A stretch of DNA of 64,000 nucleotides from Sinotaia quadrata (taxonomy: Eukaryota > Mollusca > Gastropoda > Architaenioglossa > Viviparidae), in NCBI GenBank assembly GCA_028829895.1, contig CM054178.1, forward strand, positions 100,864,058-100,928,057, in the 5' to 3' direction. Under the pieces are notes generated by a model. It saw only the letters and a program-made list of their open reading frames with translations, ran no database searches and was not told the DNA's origin. The stretch's first letter is position 1, and the number at the start of each line of letters is the position of its first letter. Positions 11,925 to 24,985 of the stretch are shown one piece after another. Position numbers and translations under genes: made by a program.

Positions 11925-12300
11925 AAGAAGTTGAGTAGCTATACTTGTCTAAAGAGAACGCATAATTTGATATCTGGATTTCGGTCTGTCCTACGATTAA
12001 AAAAAAAGTTGGGTAACTTGTCTAAAGAGAACTGATAATTTGATATACGGATTTCGGTCTGAAAAGTTGGGTAACTTGTCTAAAGAGAACGCATAATTTG
12101 ATATCCGGATTTCGGTCTGAAAAGTTGGGTAACTTGTCTAAAGAGAACGCATAATTTGATATCCGGATTTCGGTCTGAAAAGTTGGGTAACTTGTCTAAA
12201 GAGAACGCATAATTTGATATCCGGATTTCGGTCTGAGAAACTGGGTAACTTGTCTAAAGAGAACGCACAATTTGATATCCGGATTTTTAAGAGTTGGGTA
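11925..12300. repeat. 57-bp minisatellite
   Basis: Six copies of AAGTTGGGTAACTTGTCTAA, AGAGAACGCATAATTTGATA and TCCGGATTTCGGTCTG. The central copies are almost identical. Non-coding. Confidence 0.93.
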
Positions 12301-13034
12301 CTTCTTCAAAGGGAAATGATATGATGATAAACGTGAGTTTCGTGAATACACTCATGATGAGTGTCATGTGCTGACCAGCAGAAAATGAAATACAAGTTTT
12401 ATCTCATATTGTCCATAAATAAATATTAAGTTTTATACGGTTATTTGAGCTTTGTCTAAATTTTAATAAAACCTGAAATACTTAATATATGTATTCTAAC
12501 CAATCACCAGTGATTTTATTTACATGTATTATTCGTGTTGAAGTTATTTCCCTTAAAATGTAGGTCACTCGTAATTCCGACTATTCTCTGTTACATACAT
12601 GCACACACACGCACTTATTGCTTTTTTCTTTCTTCTTTTGCTCTTCTTTTTTCTTGGTTTTTTAAAAATTCTTTTCATCTTTTGGATGATGATGATGATG
12701 ACACTTACAGCCTCTCTTTTAATTATACATGCATCATAAATATTATTTTTTTGAGAGGACATAATTCACATATTTATATATCCATGTATTTGCTAATGAA
12801 CATAGTGACCCAAAACAAAATCTTTTTTTGTTTTCTTCGTGCAAAGGACTTCACCAGCTGCAGTCAGATGGAAAATAATTTCTGTGATATATTTTTTTTT
12901 ACAGACATTAATGCACTGTGGTTTATGCATGCATTCTATTGTACAGTTTGATAATGTAGTATAATATTGTAGATGACAGCTGTGTTGTCTTTGTCATGCA
13001 ATCCCAATGACAGAATATCATGAGCGCTTTTTGG

Positions 13035-13250
13035 AGTGTAAGTCTGCTTTTTTTGTTTTATTATAGTCTCGTTACGTGTCGTGTTTTGGAGTGCATGTCT
13101 GCATTTTTGTTTTATTATAGTCTCGTTACGTGTCGTCTTTTGGAGTGCATGTCTGCTTTTTTGTTTTATTATAGTCTCGTTACGTGTCGTCTTTTGGAGT
13201 GCATGTCTGCTTTTTTTGTTTTATTATAGTCTCGTTACGTGTCGTGTGTA
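13035..13250. repeat. 54-bp minisatellite just upstream of the PDZ1 exon
   Basis: Four copies of a unit with TTTTTTGTTTTATTATAG followed by TCTCGTTACGTGTCGT and TTTTGGAGTGCAT. The period is divisible by three, which explains overlapping open frames. Each unit contains a pyrimidine-rich run ending in AG, resembling a 3' splice site, about 80-300 bp before the real acceptor at 13327. Confidence 0.93.
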
Positions 13251-13295
13251 TTTAATTTTCGTGTAATTATTTTCTCTTAATGATCACACTCGTCA

Positions 13296-13327
13296 CCCCC
13301 CCCCCCCCCATCTCTCTTTCGTTTCAG
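13296..13327 (+). promoter_or_regulatory. Polypyrimidine tract and 3' splice site with a C14 run
   Basis: Fourteen C (13296-13309), then ATCTCTCTTTCGTTTCAG ending at 13327, the acceptor of the PDZ1 exon. The C homopolymer forms the upstream half of the polypyrimidine tract and is likely length-variable. Confidence 0.75.
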
Positions 13328-13622
13328 AGATGGGCGGCTGCGAGAAGGAGACCAGCTACTGGCCATCGATGGCCAGCCTCTAGACATCTCTCATCAGCAG
13401 GCAATTCATTTGCTACAGAGTGCCCAAGGACTTGTGGAAATTGTTGTGGCCCGTGGGCCGCTACCTGAAGCTACCGGGTCGGCACCTCGTCAGCTAGGTG
13501 GTGTCAGCAGAGACGATACTGGTGCAAGGGGTGCCTTGCAGCCCCAGCAGTCCGACAGCGACCAGACGGTGGACGTAGTTGATGACGGATTAATTGTCTC
13601 TGGAGAAAAGTCCGACATGGTG
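13328..13622 (+). CDS. MPDZ: MPDZ/PATJ exon: second half of PDZ1 plus linker
   Basis: First visible exon of the multi-PDZ scaffold. Acceptor TTTCAG ends at 13327 and donor GTAAGT starts at 13623. The first base completes a split codon, so the preceding intron is phase 2; the exon ends in phase 0 (98 codons). It reads [18 protein letters not shown], then [10 protein letters not shown] and VEIVVARG. These are strand 4, the second helix and the last strand of a PDZ fold, and match PDZ1 of vertebrate MPDZ/PATJ as I recall it (THQQAI is characteristic). An acidic linker ending SDMV follows and runs into the PDZ2 exon 16 kb away, as in the family. The exon with the first half of PDZ1 was not found in 1-13327. 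Confidence 0.93.
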
Positions 13623-14539
13623 GTAAGTCAAGGACTTATATAGCATTCCTCCTTTCACCCCTCCCGCCCGTATCTTTTGCATTTATTTCCATGCTGAATA
13701 CTCTTTATAAGCCAAATCAGCAAAAGTTGGAAGCGAACAACAGTAGTAAGGAAAAAACCCTTTGCAATTAATTGTACGTACCGATATTTCTCTTTAAGCT
13801 TGTGTGTTGATAATTAATTTATTATTTTTAGTTGATATATTTTGAGAAGTGTTATTTCACGATCTATGGCCATTATCTATCTCCTCTCTTCCAGTCCTTA
13901 AAAAGAGGTATTTAAATAAGCACTTTTGATATCAGTATTTAAACAAATGATTCACAATAAGTAGAAGTTAATACCATGATTAAAAATAGATGTGAGCAGG
14001 ATTTTTCTTTTTTATCAGCCGCTAGTGATTTGATTTTGTGAGTTTTCTGTCTTTATAATGTTTTATTCTTGTGTAGTGCGTACAAAGTTGCACACATTAG
14101 ACGAGATATCAACCTTCAACCATGTTAGAGGTATTCCGAATAATGTGGGGTTTTTATGATGTTTTAGCCTGTGTAGGAAGCTACTCACGTTATTGGAGAA
14201 ATCAAGCATATTCAATACATCTTGTATGATGTTTTAACTTGTGATACGCTGTACAAAATTAATGCACAGTGTACGAGATATCAGATATGTTATAGATACT
14301 CTGAAATGTATAAGACACTATAACAACTCACCTTTTTTTTTTTTTTTTTTTTTTTACAATCTACTACGTTTCCTTCTTTGAAGAAACTGTAGAATATCAT
14401 ATAGCATAGCAAAGACGACTTCATCACTGAAGAGTATCAAATCTCGTGTTGTTTGCTGAGTATATAGAATAGTTTGGACGATCTCCCATCGGCGTGTCAT
14501 ATACATAGTTAGGACGATCTCACATCGGCGTGTCATATA

Positions 14540-15010
14540 GAATAGATAGTACAATCTCAAATTGTAGAGTATTATAGAGTACAGCGAAGACGATTTCCTA
14601 CTGTAGAGTATTGTAGAGTATAACTAGGACGATCTACTGTAGAGTGTAGACTGCAGAGTATTATAGGGTACGGCTAGGACGATTTCCTACTCTAGAGTAT
14701 TATAGAGTACGGCTAGGACGATTTCCTACTCTAGAGTATTATAGAGTACGGCTAGGACGATTTCCTACTGTAGAGTATCGTAGAGTACGGCTAGGACGAT
14801 TTCCTACTGTAGAGTATTATAGAGTACGACTAGGGCGATTTCCTACTCTAGAGTATTATAGATACGACTAGGACGATTTCCTACTGTAGAGTATTAAAGA
14901 GTACGGCTAGGACGATTTGCTACTGTAGAGTATTATAGATACGGCTAGGACGATTTGCTACTGTAGAGTATTATAGATACGGCTAGGACGATTTCCTAAA
15001 GTATAGTACA
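14540..15010. repeat. 39-bp minisatellite
   Basis: About eleven copies with GGCTAGGACGATTTCCTACT and GTAGAGTATTATAGAGTAC. Flanking 14380-14540 and 15010-15440 contain strongly degenerate relatives (GGACGATCTCACAT, ATAGAGTATTATA), so the array was once about 1 kb long. Confidence 0.9.
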
Positions 15011-15481
15011 CCTAGTACAGTCTCACACTGTGCGTTGAGTACCCATACAGTACAGCTAGGACGATATCTCATGTGTGTTGCATCGGACGATATCTCATGT
15101 GTGTTGCATCATGTAGTACAGCTTGGACAATTTCCCACTCTTGTAGAGTATTATATAACACTCCCAGATCGATTCCAAACTGTTGTGTACATTATAGGAC
15201 AGTTAGAACGATTTGACATTGTTTGTAGAATATCATATAGAATAGCTAGTTCTATCTCACATTGTTTATAGAGTATGTTATAGAATAAATAAGACGATCT
15301 CACAATGCATAGTATCATATAGTATGCTATGCCGATCTCACATTGCATAGCATTATATAGTATGCTAGGTGGATCTCATATTGCATAGTATCATATAGTA
15401 TGGTAGGTGGATCTCACATTGTATAGGATTATATTGTATATAGCACTGCTTAAATGATACCACATTTGTAGCTTCTATGAG

Positions 15482-15595
15482 TATCAAGAATAAAAAATGT
15501 ATCTAAAAGTAGTTTACTGTTAAATCGGATGGCATACTATCAAGAATAAAAAATGTATCTAAAAGTAGTTTACTGTTAAATCGGATGGCATACTC
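15482..15595. repeat. Two-copy 57-bp tandem duplication
   Basis: ATCAAGAATAAAAAATGTAT through AATCGGATGGCATACT occurs twice with no differences I can see in the core, indicating a recent duplication. Confidence 0.92.
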
Positions 15596-18500
15596 TCTTA
15601 AAGCAAAGCAGTTTGCACCAGCTGTTTTTAGGCAGTGAACATTGATTATAATTGCATGACAAGTTTGATTATTTTACATACTAATTCATTTTGTTTACTG
15701 ATTTTGAATTTTATAATTTTAGGCATTTGTTTAATTTTCTCAATTTCTTGCCAATTTTACCTGCCCTCCCCGACTCCTGACCAATGTATACGCATCTGAA
15801 CATCATAGAATGTTTTTAAAATATTTCCAATTTGCTGTGAAATTTTTAGGATGCAGATTTAATGTTCACCGATTTGTACGTGTATTCTGCTACTTTGCAT
15901 CTGTTCAACTTTCTCTGACCCTGCTATTCCTCACCATATTCTCTGGTGCGTATGTTGCGATAGTGTCAATTTTAGCCTGTAAACTTTAGCTTTTGAACAT
16001 CAGCGCAGTTAAATCTTCAAATGAGTGGTTTGGTGCAACCCCTCTACAGCCACGAAACACATGTGCACGCACCGTGCTGCACTAGTGCAACTAGTATGTT
16101 GTTACGAACCCCTTCACCTCTTTCACCGCTACAGCTGTCGGGTGTACCACCACCGCCAAGTCCATCGGGTATCGTGTGTAGACTGTCACATTTACCAGAC
16201 ATCGGGTTCTGAGTTGGTCATTTATCGTATGTAGACTGTCACATTTACCAGATTTAGCCAATCGTGATCTGGCTTGGTCAGGTATAGCAGGCATTTTACC
16301 CAATGCAGTTGTTGCACATAAATAGTCTTGCGCACTATTCGAGGCTGACGACACGACTTTTACACACGTCACAAAGTGTCGCGCGACTTTGAAAGGATAG
16401 CGAAGAGATACTTTGACGCCTGTAGTGATTGAGTACGCTGACAGTTTTTCTGGCTAAAGTAGCAGATGGATCGATCAGCAGCAGCAGTGGGCGGCAGTAA
16501 TGTGTGTGAGCTAGGTTGACCGGACGAGAGCAGAAGACAGGAAGGAGTTGGAAAGGCAACAGAAAGCAGCCTACTTCGAACGTGGTCTCCCCAAGTAACG
16601 CGTCCACGACTGACCATGCTCCGTCGCAAATGTACGAGACGCACATCAAAAGCGCGATTGCCTGCTGTATAATATACACAGTGGTCAGTACGTAAATGTC
16701 TGAGCTCTTTCGTCGATGGACGGCAGTACAAACCCTGGCGACGGGTGGTTCTGCTGACTGTTCGATGAGACTGGTTTATCATCCACTGGTAGTTTAAACA
16801 AGACATTCTTTAGAATTTTGCGTTTTTAATGATTGATCCCCCCCTACACACACACACACTCTGATGAAAAACATAATTTCTAGCTCCGGTTGCAAAATTA
16901 CAGTGACGTATGACTAAAGTCACATTTTGCGCAAAGAGCAGAATATTTCAAGTCTGGAGAAAATGTCAAAGTTCATTATAAAGTTGTTTGCTTCGTCGGA
17001 ATTTTTTTCCCCTCCTCTTTCTCACACATGGACTTTGTGATAGCCAGCAAATAAGATTTCTGGTTAGAATTTTTCCGGGGCAAGGAGAGATGTTCAATGT
17101 ATATTACAGAAATTGCCTGTATCCAGTTATTTTTCATCACAACTAGCTTTCGATGTTGTGGTTCGCTTCCCACATTCGCAATTCCTTGCCCCGCCCCTCG
17201 CCCGAGTCCCTGCCTTGGTAAGACTCAGCGCTGCTAGAGCTTGTATATTGATGATCTGCCGCTCTTGTCGGCCTCCTGCACTTCAGTGTCGAGCGACGGC
17301 CAAGGATTAAGATCGAGGATTAACTGAGCGATGCTTTTGTGTGGTGCTTTTGAAGACAAGCAGACATCCACTGTTTCCTGCTTTGCACCTATTACCGTTT
17401 CCATCTTAATCCCGTCTTCTTTCTTGTTTTTCAGTCCTGGCTCCACAGCAGCGCATGTCTCAGAGTGCTCCATCTTATCGGAAGTGCGTGTTAAGTTAGG
17501 GCGGAGATGCTATTGCTGCACCACAGATTGAATCATGTGATAGTAAAATGGATCGTGGGTCGCTATGGAGGTCCGTGTCACACCTGAGTGTTTTGTCAGC
17601 GTGTTGACTAGCTGCGCCAAGTGATGTTTACTTTCCACTGCCATTGAAGTGATCGAGGGGTGTGGCTCTCAGAGGGGTACATGCATTCGAGGACACACTC
17701 CGTATCGGCTTCCGAAGGAAGTTTTACATGAAACTGTATAAACTAATTGCATTTTAGTTAGTCTGACTCCTTACCAGTAATGGAGAGCCGTAATGAATCC
17801 AGATAAGTGTGAATCGTTATCAGGAATAATTGTCTGATGTTAAAAGAAATCTTGCTTGTTGACAGATCCAAGAGTGACACATTTTAATTTGCTCTGAATG
17901 AAAAATTTGATTAGAGGCTCAGTTTGCAAATTTTGGGTTGCACTTGTGCAGTTAAAGTGAGAGTCTTTAGGCCCTTCAATATATGGACGTGATTTTATTG
18001 TAGTCACATTCACTAAATAATTACTAAGGTCGTCATTATGTATGTCCGGTTCACTGACACGCCTTTTTCTTGTTGACTTTTAAGTCTGTTTTCTTAATTC
18101 CGTTTATCCTGAAAAGTTAGATTCCAGAGTCCAGTTTTTAAGAGTGGAATTGCCCTAGCGTTCAGACCTTGAATCAGTGTGTGACTTGGCCACGTTTGCT
18201 GCACTAATGAGCTGATTTTGTTAAAGAAGACTGAACAGGAGGATATTTTTAGTCCGTCATGTCTACAAAATCAACAGAAATTGACAGCGGACGTTAAACC
18301 CCCAATTCTGCCGGACAACATGTCAGGTGTGCATCATTTAATGTTATTTTTACTTTAACAGCAGTTATTATTAGTATTATTAATATTATAGCTAAATCGC
18401 TAAAATTCAAACGATTTCGTCTTTCTGTCAGTAATTTTTACCGGCTTACAAGTCACGCTAAGGTGGTCTGATTCTGAATCCTTGAATGCACGATGTTGTT

Positions 18501-19009
18501 GAAAGTTTTTAATCCATGGCTGATACTTGGCAACTTTCGCCCTACGAGTAGGCCTCCTCGTCTTGGTGTAGATCTAATGTCGTTACCTGTGTTTCTTCAT
18601 ACCATCATCTTTCTGCTCCGGGCACATTATTCTCTGGAACCGACTGTCCAAGACTGAGGCGTGATTTCGGAGGACTACTGCACAGTCGTACATGGTCCAA
18701 TGTACTCGTGTGTATGGAGCCATCAGACCGGTCATACCAAGATGCCATTTGTGGAGCCCTAGTCGCTGCCATGTGCTATTTCAAAGCGCGCCATCCTTTA
18801 ACAGCTGCCATGGTTGTTAAGTCACGTGCCATTTGCCGCGCAGAGCCGGTATATGCTAAGTTTTTGCAATCTCTTCGTTTGTTTCTTTTTTGTTGTTGTT
18901 GTTGTTGTCTGCCTTGTCGCTGTGGTACAGTGCACATCATCATCATCTCGTTATGTTTGAAAATGTAACAGTTTCTTTGAAATTTCCCCGTCATAGAATC
19001 CATTTGTCA

Positions 19010-19275
19010 TACATTGTTTGGGTTTGTCCCTAATTAGATGTTTAGAACCTATATTGATCTGGTTTGCCCCTAATTAGATCCTTAGGGCTTATATTAATTG
19101 GGTTTGCCCTTAATTAGATCCCTAGGTCCTATATTGATTGGGTTTGTTCTTACTTAGATTCCTAGATCCTATATTGATAGGGTTTCCCTAATTAGATCCC
19201 TAGGGTTTCTACTGAGTTTGTCCCTGATTAACATCCTCAGGGCCTCTGCCCTCTACTGACTGGGTTTGTCTCTGA
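19010..19275. repeat. Minisatellite of about 40-bp units
   Basis: Five to six copies of GGGTTTGTCCCTAATTAGAT then CCCTAGGGCCTATATTGATT, degenerating to the right. Confidence 0.88.
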
Positions 19276-19439
19276 CATCGTAGCCCCTATTCAGGCATTT
19301 TGTCCTTGAATGGCAGATTGTTGGGTATGAGCCTAGTCCTAGGCAGTTTGATAGAAGTCATGTCACATTTGATATCGAATGTGGTGTTTTGATTCATTCA
19401 GTGATGCCAAGGTATCGTACGGCAGGGTGATAGTTTCAG

Positions 19440-19866
19440 TGGAGAACAATCAGTTCATTTGCACTAACTGGTTATCAGTTCATTTGCATTAACTCTTTAA
19501 AATTTTCATTTGCATTAACTCTTTAAAATTTTCATTTGCATTAACTCTTTAAAATTTTCATTTGCATTAACTCTTTAAAATTTTCATTTGCATTAACTGA
19601 TTATCAATTCATATGCACTGTTTATCAATTCTTCTGCAATAATTGTATATAATTTCATTTGCATTAAATGTTTATTAGTTCATAAGTGCTGTTTATCAGT
19701 TCATATGCTCTAAATGTTTATCACTTCATTTACACTAACTGTTTATCAGTTCATATGCTCTAACTGTTTATCACTTCATTTACACTAACTGTTTATCAGT
19801 TTATGTGCACTAACTGTTTATCATTTCATTTGCATTAGCTGTTTATTATTTCATTTGCAGTACAAT
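19440..19866. repeat. AT-rich array with 25-33-bp units
   Basis: Many copies of TTCATTTGCATTAACT joined to either CTTTAAAATT or GTTTATCAG. The first block has four near-identical 25-bp copies; the remainder is a longer, more variable unit. A poly-G run and GA repeats follow at 19893-19917. Confidence 0.88.
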
Positions 19867-22531
19867 GTTTATGTAAACCATGGTGACCTGATGGGGGGGG
19901 GGGGGGAGAGAGAGACTATTTACTTAAGGTGCAAGGTGCTCTGATCTATTGACAGATTTGCTGTTGCTAATCCACGCACAATTAATAATAATAATGAGAA
20001 GAACAGTAACAATGATATTAATAAAGAAAGACAATCAAGTTGTGAACATTTTTCAGAGAGAAAAGATAGGAGACTACTACTGTAGCCTTTTAAAATTAAA
20101 TGTACACGGTAAATAAAACGTGAAATTTTCACTGTTATGATGTTTTCGTAAATGCACATTTTGCACACATTGCGAAGTACGTATTCAGATAAATCATATA
20201 AAAAAAAAAGTTGAGTGAACCTACCTACCTACCTTCCTTCTTTCTTTCCAAACTTCGAGTGTTGTCAGTCTCTCAATTGTTTCGAGTGTTGTCAGTCTCT
20301 CAATTGTTTGCTTCGGAGTATTCATTCCATGTGATTTAATTGAAAAATAATTAGAGTGAAGTATCATACATCTACATTTAAGACGAAGCCAAACGGTTCG
20401 GTCCAAAACTGACCCTTACATTTCTATAGTGTGTAAACATACATTTTAGAGCATTAGCACAGCCCTGGTGAGTTGACCCAGATGAAGGTTTATATGTCCA
20501 TTTTGTTGTTGTTGGGTTTGCCTTACGAATTGACAAGCTACAGATTCTTCAGGGAATACAACCATTACATAAGCCACTATATTAATATAATCCCGGTTGG
20601 GAGGTGGTGGTGGGTAGGGCACTTGCTTTAAGTGCACGTCACAATTTTGAAGTTAGAATTTCATTTATATATTTCCACTTATATATTTGTTTTAAAACAT
20701 ATTTCTCTTTCTTCCTTCTTTACCTTTACTGTTATTTTATTTCTTTTAGACAATGACAGTTATTTTCTAATAGGATAAGGCCCTAATTGTAAAATAATAA
20801 CGATATTTTATGGACATGAAATAAATTATATTCCCATTTATTAAATGTCATTGCTTAATAAAATATGTATTATATAACGAAACATCGGTATGGGGACTAC
20901 CCAAAAGCATATAATTTTTTGGATACTTTTTTTACCACTAGTAGCATTGTCACACTGATCGTGAGCCAGGCCATTTTTAGATCACAGTGCATGTGGTCCC
21001 ATAAAACTTGGGGTATCTATGAGCAGTAGTTATGATTTAAAAAAACAACTAATGTCCATAAACTTTCATCAGTAATAGTTCTTTATTGCAATAATATTCC
21101 AGTAACACCATGCACTAAAGTGTTTAATTCATTCACTGTTCTATTTCCTAGTTTTGCAAGTTTTCAGTCAAGATGATACAGCGTTAGGCTCACGTAAGTC
21201 CTTAGGACAGCCTTGCCGTTAACCCCTTTCTAACAGTATTACAAGTTTGTAAACCTCCTCGCCTCAGCTCCATCAAAGTAAGTTAGGGGGAAAAACCAAC
21301 CTAAAACATAATAACGAAGTAACCCTTTTCTCTCTCCCCACCCCCCAGTTGATTTTAATAAATGTTTTCAAACTTTAAAAGGCTGATTGAAAGTTGCTTT
21401 GTGTATTGAACAGAAAGAACAGATTTATATGTAATATTTTATAGAAAAGTAATTCATTTTAATTGAAGACAGTATTGTTTATCATAACAAAAACAAAATA
21501 ATAATGCGTTTTAATTTTTATAAGTTTTTTTGCAATGAATTACAAAGATATTATTGCCCTGTTTGAAGTTGTACTTGTACACACATTTTACAATAGTAAT
21601 ATTCTTGTTTTGAAAACGGGTTGCAGAGGAAATGCACTTGTGACATGTAATGGTGATGGCAATAGTAATTGTGTTGACATAATGAATATAGTATAATTCT
21701 GTTCTTGGGGGGAATAAAAGACATTCTTAGTTGATCACGAAACTAAAGAAACCAAACAAATTTTTGATGCAACAATTTGTGAACCCCATCACACACACTT
21801 GGCGGAACATGTCACATTTTCCCCAACTCTCTATACTCCACACAATGATATAAAACTATCCCTTGACATCAATTATTGCTTTAAGATATTTTATCATTTT
21901 CGAGTATGTGGTTTGTAAATAATTTATGGCTTGCTGTGAATTGCTTCTTAAAAGCTTAACTGATTATCATTATCAGTCAGTGAAATATCCAAAGGCGCAA
22001 TTTCAAAAAATCATGTGTATTGTCATTATTTTATATTAAAGATGGCAGCAGCCATTCTAAAAAATATCAGTGGCATCTTTATGGAGTGGACGAATTTAAA
22101 ACTAGTTTTTAAAAAAAAATTCTCTTCTCCCCCCCCCCCCCCAGCAAAAATGTAGTAAATCCATATATCTGCATAAAATCATTGCATACGACATTTATTA
22201 ACTTGTGATACGATGCATAATTAAAATAACAAGAAAAATTATTCTTATACTTTTAGATTTTTAAAGTTAGATGCTCAGACAAAGGCAAGCGTTGTCCTAG
22301 TCCTTCATTTGCCAACGCCATCACTTGCCTTTGAAAGTCAGTCATTTCCCATCTTTGGTTCAAGTGTGCTATTGCATCACAATATTACCCTCTTTTTTCA
22401 ATACTGTTGCTGGCTTATGGCTTCATGCATGGGACTGCACCATAACCGTGGTACATAGTAGTAGTGTTTTTTAAAAAAAGTGATTGGATCCCTATGCCAA
22501 TGTCTTTGTAATGATTATTTTCAGTTACAAC

Positions 22532-22653
22532 CAATGTTCCCTCTAAGATGCATGGCCGCGCAGCAGTTTCAAAAAATTCCACGCACAAGTTTAGGTAGCA
22601 AGCTCCAAACAACTAGTTCCACGCACACAGGTAAAATATTAGAGGGAACGTTG
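22532..22653. mobile_element. 122-bp hAT MITE
   Basis: Terminal inverted repeat CAATGTTCCCTCTAA (22532-22546) with TTAGAGGGAACGTTG (22639-22653), 14 of 15 matching. A perfect 8-bp target duplication GTTACAAC lies at 22524-22531 and 22654-22661. No coding capacity. Size, inverted repeats and 8-bp duplication define a non-autonomous hAT element. Its ends differ from the 3.4-kb element at 988, so it belongs to another hAT family. Confidence 0.9.
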
Positions 22654-23241
22654 GTTACAACCCATACTAAATGGGGAAACTGACGTTGTTGTCTGAAGTG
22701 CGCCAGAAGGCATAATGCTGATCTCTATCAAGCACAGTATTGTTGTTTATTGCAGGTCTTCAGGAGTGCCATTCTTTCCGTGTAGAACAGAAAAAGAAAA
22801 AATTGAAAAGTTTTTCATTATCACGTGTGCATCACGATGAAGTCATTGCTATATACGGCGCTGAGGCCGAACAACAGCTAGGAAAATCGTTGGTCTAACA
22901 TGCATTATGAGCATCAGACGGTTATTGTAACTTTCGTTCGAGGTTTAAAAAATATGTTCAGAAATTTATGTTTATACAATTATATTTGAAAAGAAATATT
23001 TTGTTATACTATGCCATGTTTGTTTTTTCAAATACATCACATAATGAGGGGTTTTCTCATAGACAGATTTTTTTTCAATACCATGCAGCTTTTTTCTCTA
23101 GTTCTAAACAATGGAAATTTATCACTAACAGAAAAGCTCCCTCTCTATCTCACTCATTCCATGATTTTAGTCTATTTGTTCAGTTTTGACTTTCTAACTC
23201 TACAATGAACACTTAAGCAATAAAATGTGTTGTGTACCTGT

Positions 23242-23299
23242 TGTATGTATGACAGTCTTATCTGATAAAATAGATGAAATGTGTGTACTTGTTGATGTA
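23242..23299. repeat. About 53-bp minisatellite, left remnant
   Basis: ATGACAGTCTTATCTGATAA then AATAGATGAAATGTGTGTAC and TTGTTGATGTA. The same sequence resumes at 24986, so it is the left part of an array split by an insertion. Confidence 0.85.
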
Positions 23300-24985
23300 T
23301 GTTACATGTCCAGTTTTTATTTATAGACCCTGCTTAGGAATTTATAGAATTTTAATTTAACAATTTAAATTAATTTCTCCTCGTTATCCTAAACAGACTG
23401 GTTGCTCAAATTCATTCTTCAGTTCTTATGAAAATGCGTCATGTAGTAAAGACAAACAGATTCTCGAACAGACAAACTTGCGTACAATAGCCGGCTTGGA
23501 AACCGTTAAAACTCTCTTAAATAATTATGCATTCAGAATATTACATTTAGCTCAATCGTCCCCCATCCAAACCACAGTCAGGTCTATATATACATAAAAA
23601 TCACTACTAAAGAGGTCTTAACAAATAAAAGAATTTAATAATTAACATTAAACAATAACAATTTGGTTAAGAAGACAAAGCTTCGGATTTATGAACTATG
23701 GCACTATCTCGGTGCAATTATTCGATAACATTAGAGTTCAAATGTTACGAGAAGTTTGCGTAATATCATATGTGATTCGGGTACATTGAGCAGTCACTTA
23801 GCTCACTCAATGGGTCGTTGATATACACGTGGTCTCGCGGCCAACATGGGTCCTATCCACGTATCAACCAGTACATTCGTCGGTACTTGCCAATAGCTTC
23901 AGTAGCCAATCGTCTCTTTGATTGTTCAGCTACACTAGAGGTGTACTTGGATGAAGTATCATCAATGGCAATGGCGGGAAACAGTACTTGTAACAGTAGC
24001 CCAACCAAGGTTAAAGTAAGGAACAAGAACCAAACGTAGAAAACGAAGAAAACGAAGACCCGCTCCAAATCGCCTTATGTTTGCAAATCCAAAATGCACA
24101 TGGTTGACAATAATGCGCATAGTTTAAATCCTCGACTATTGTGTCTTTAACAATATATTTATATTTATAAAAAGATACAATACAATCCACATGTGTGTTA
24201 TTTTAACATTTAATGAACGTATGAATTTCCAAACGTTTACATTATCAAAATGGAATTCATACAAAGGAGAATTAAATACAATTCAAATTAAGCATGAGCG
24301 CTTTACAAATTAAACAATGGAATTACACGCAAGAAAATGAATTTGAATTACATGAAAATTCACAACGTGCACAGACGTTTTGCGGCACAAAAGAATTAAG
24401 GTTTTACAAATTAAAAGCTTAATGGTTACAATTAATTTATGTACAATGAACATTTAGGTTATAGCCACTTTTATCGACCACGTATGTTTCGGAGGAGAAT
24501 TGCAATAATATTCATGCACAGAACACATACATAAATTCATATACAAATCATAAATAGACAAATGCAATTAGTATTGTAAGAAGTAGACGTGTTACCTTCT
24601 TATAGTAGACTTTGCATCAAGACAACAGGTCTGTTCTATGTTCCTATCGACTCTGCAATTATTCGGCAGCTAACATGCTCGAGAGCTGGTGTGTGTGTCG
24701 GCCAGTCTGCGTCGTGAGTGAAGAATTTACCGCGTGTCGGTGTATTTATTGAAATGCATGAATGCGTCACGTGACCAGTGACTGGTCACGAGGTGATGCT
24801 TGTGGATTCGACCTACAGTTGACCATTGTCCTAAAGTTACATAACATAGAAATGAACTCTGTTATTTTGAATACAGGTGTATGTCAGGAAATACCCTAAC
24901 AAAGGAACTTCATTCGAATTCAATTTGAATTTGCAGAACTGGGCCAAGAGTTCATGACACAGAATTTTGGTCAGAATCTGTCACA
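23300..24985. mobile_element. LTR-like insertion, 1686 bp, inside a minisatellite
   Basis: Starts TGTTACATGT and ends ATCTGTCACA, so the ends are TG...CA with a short imperfect inverted repeat (TGTTACA / TGTGACA). ATGTA flanks both sides (23295-23299, 24986-24990), a 5-bp target duplication. Removing the element restores the 53-bp repeat register. These are features of a solo LTR. On the minus strand, AATAAATACA near 24750 may be a core promoter. The open frame 23853-24068 on the minus strand has a hydrophobic segment but no recognised homology. No internal duplicate LTRs, gag or pol were seen. A different non-autonomous element is possible. Confidence 0.6.
24768..24790. other. 21-bp palindrome with CACGTG core nearby
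   Basis: CGTGACCAGT, a central G, then ACTGGTCACG (24770-24790) is a perfect inverted repeat. It overlaps GTCACGTGAC, an E-box-type palindrome. Within the LTR-like element it lies next to the putative minus-strand TATA-like sequence, so it may be a transcription-factor site; that role is inference. Confidence 0.6.

Noticed and set aside
13020..13266. Overlapping + strand open frames with repeated YYSLVTCR-like blocks
   Set aside because: They are read through a 54-bp tandem array whose period is a multiple of three, so several frames stay open by chance.
16335..16806. Two overlapping minus-strand frames of 114 and 145 codons
   Set aside because: They overlap in different frames, resemble no family I know and have no splice or repeat context; more likely chance frames in GC-richer DNA.
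17434..17480. Possible extra exon after TTTTTCAG in the 16-kb intron
   Set aside because: No good donor follows, and the flanking exons already join as DMV-LSADW in phase 0, matching the family without an insert.
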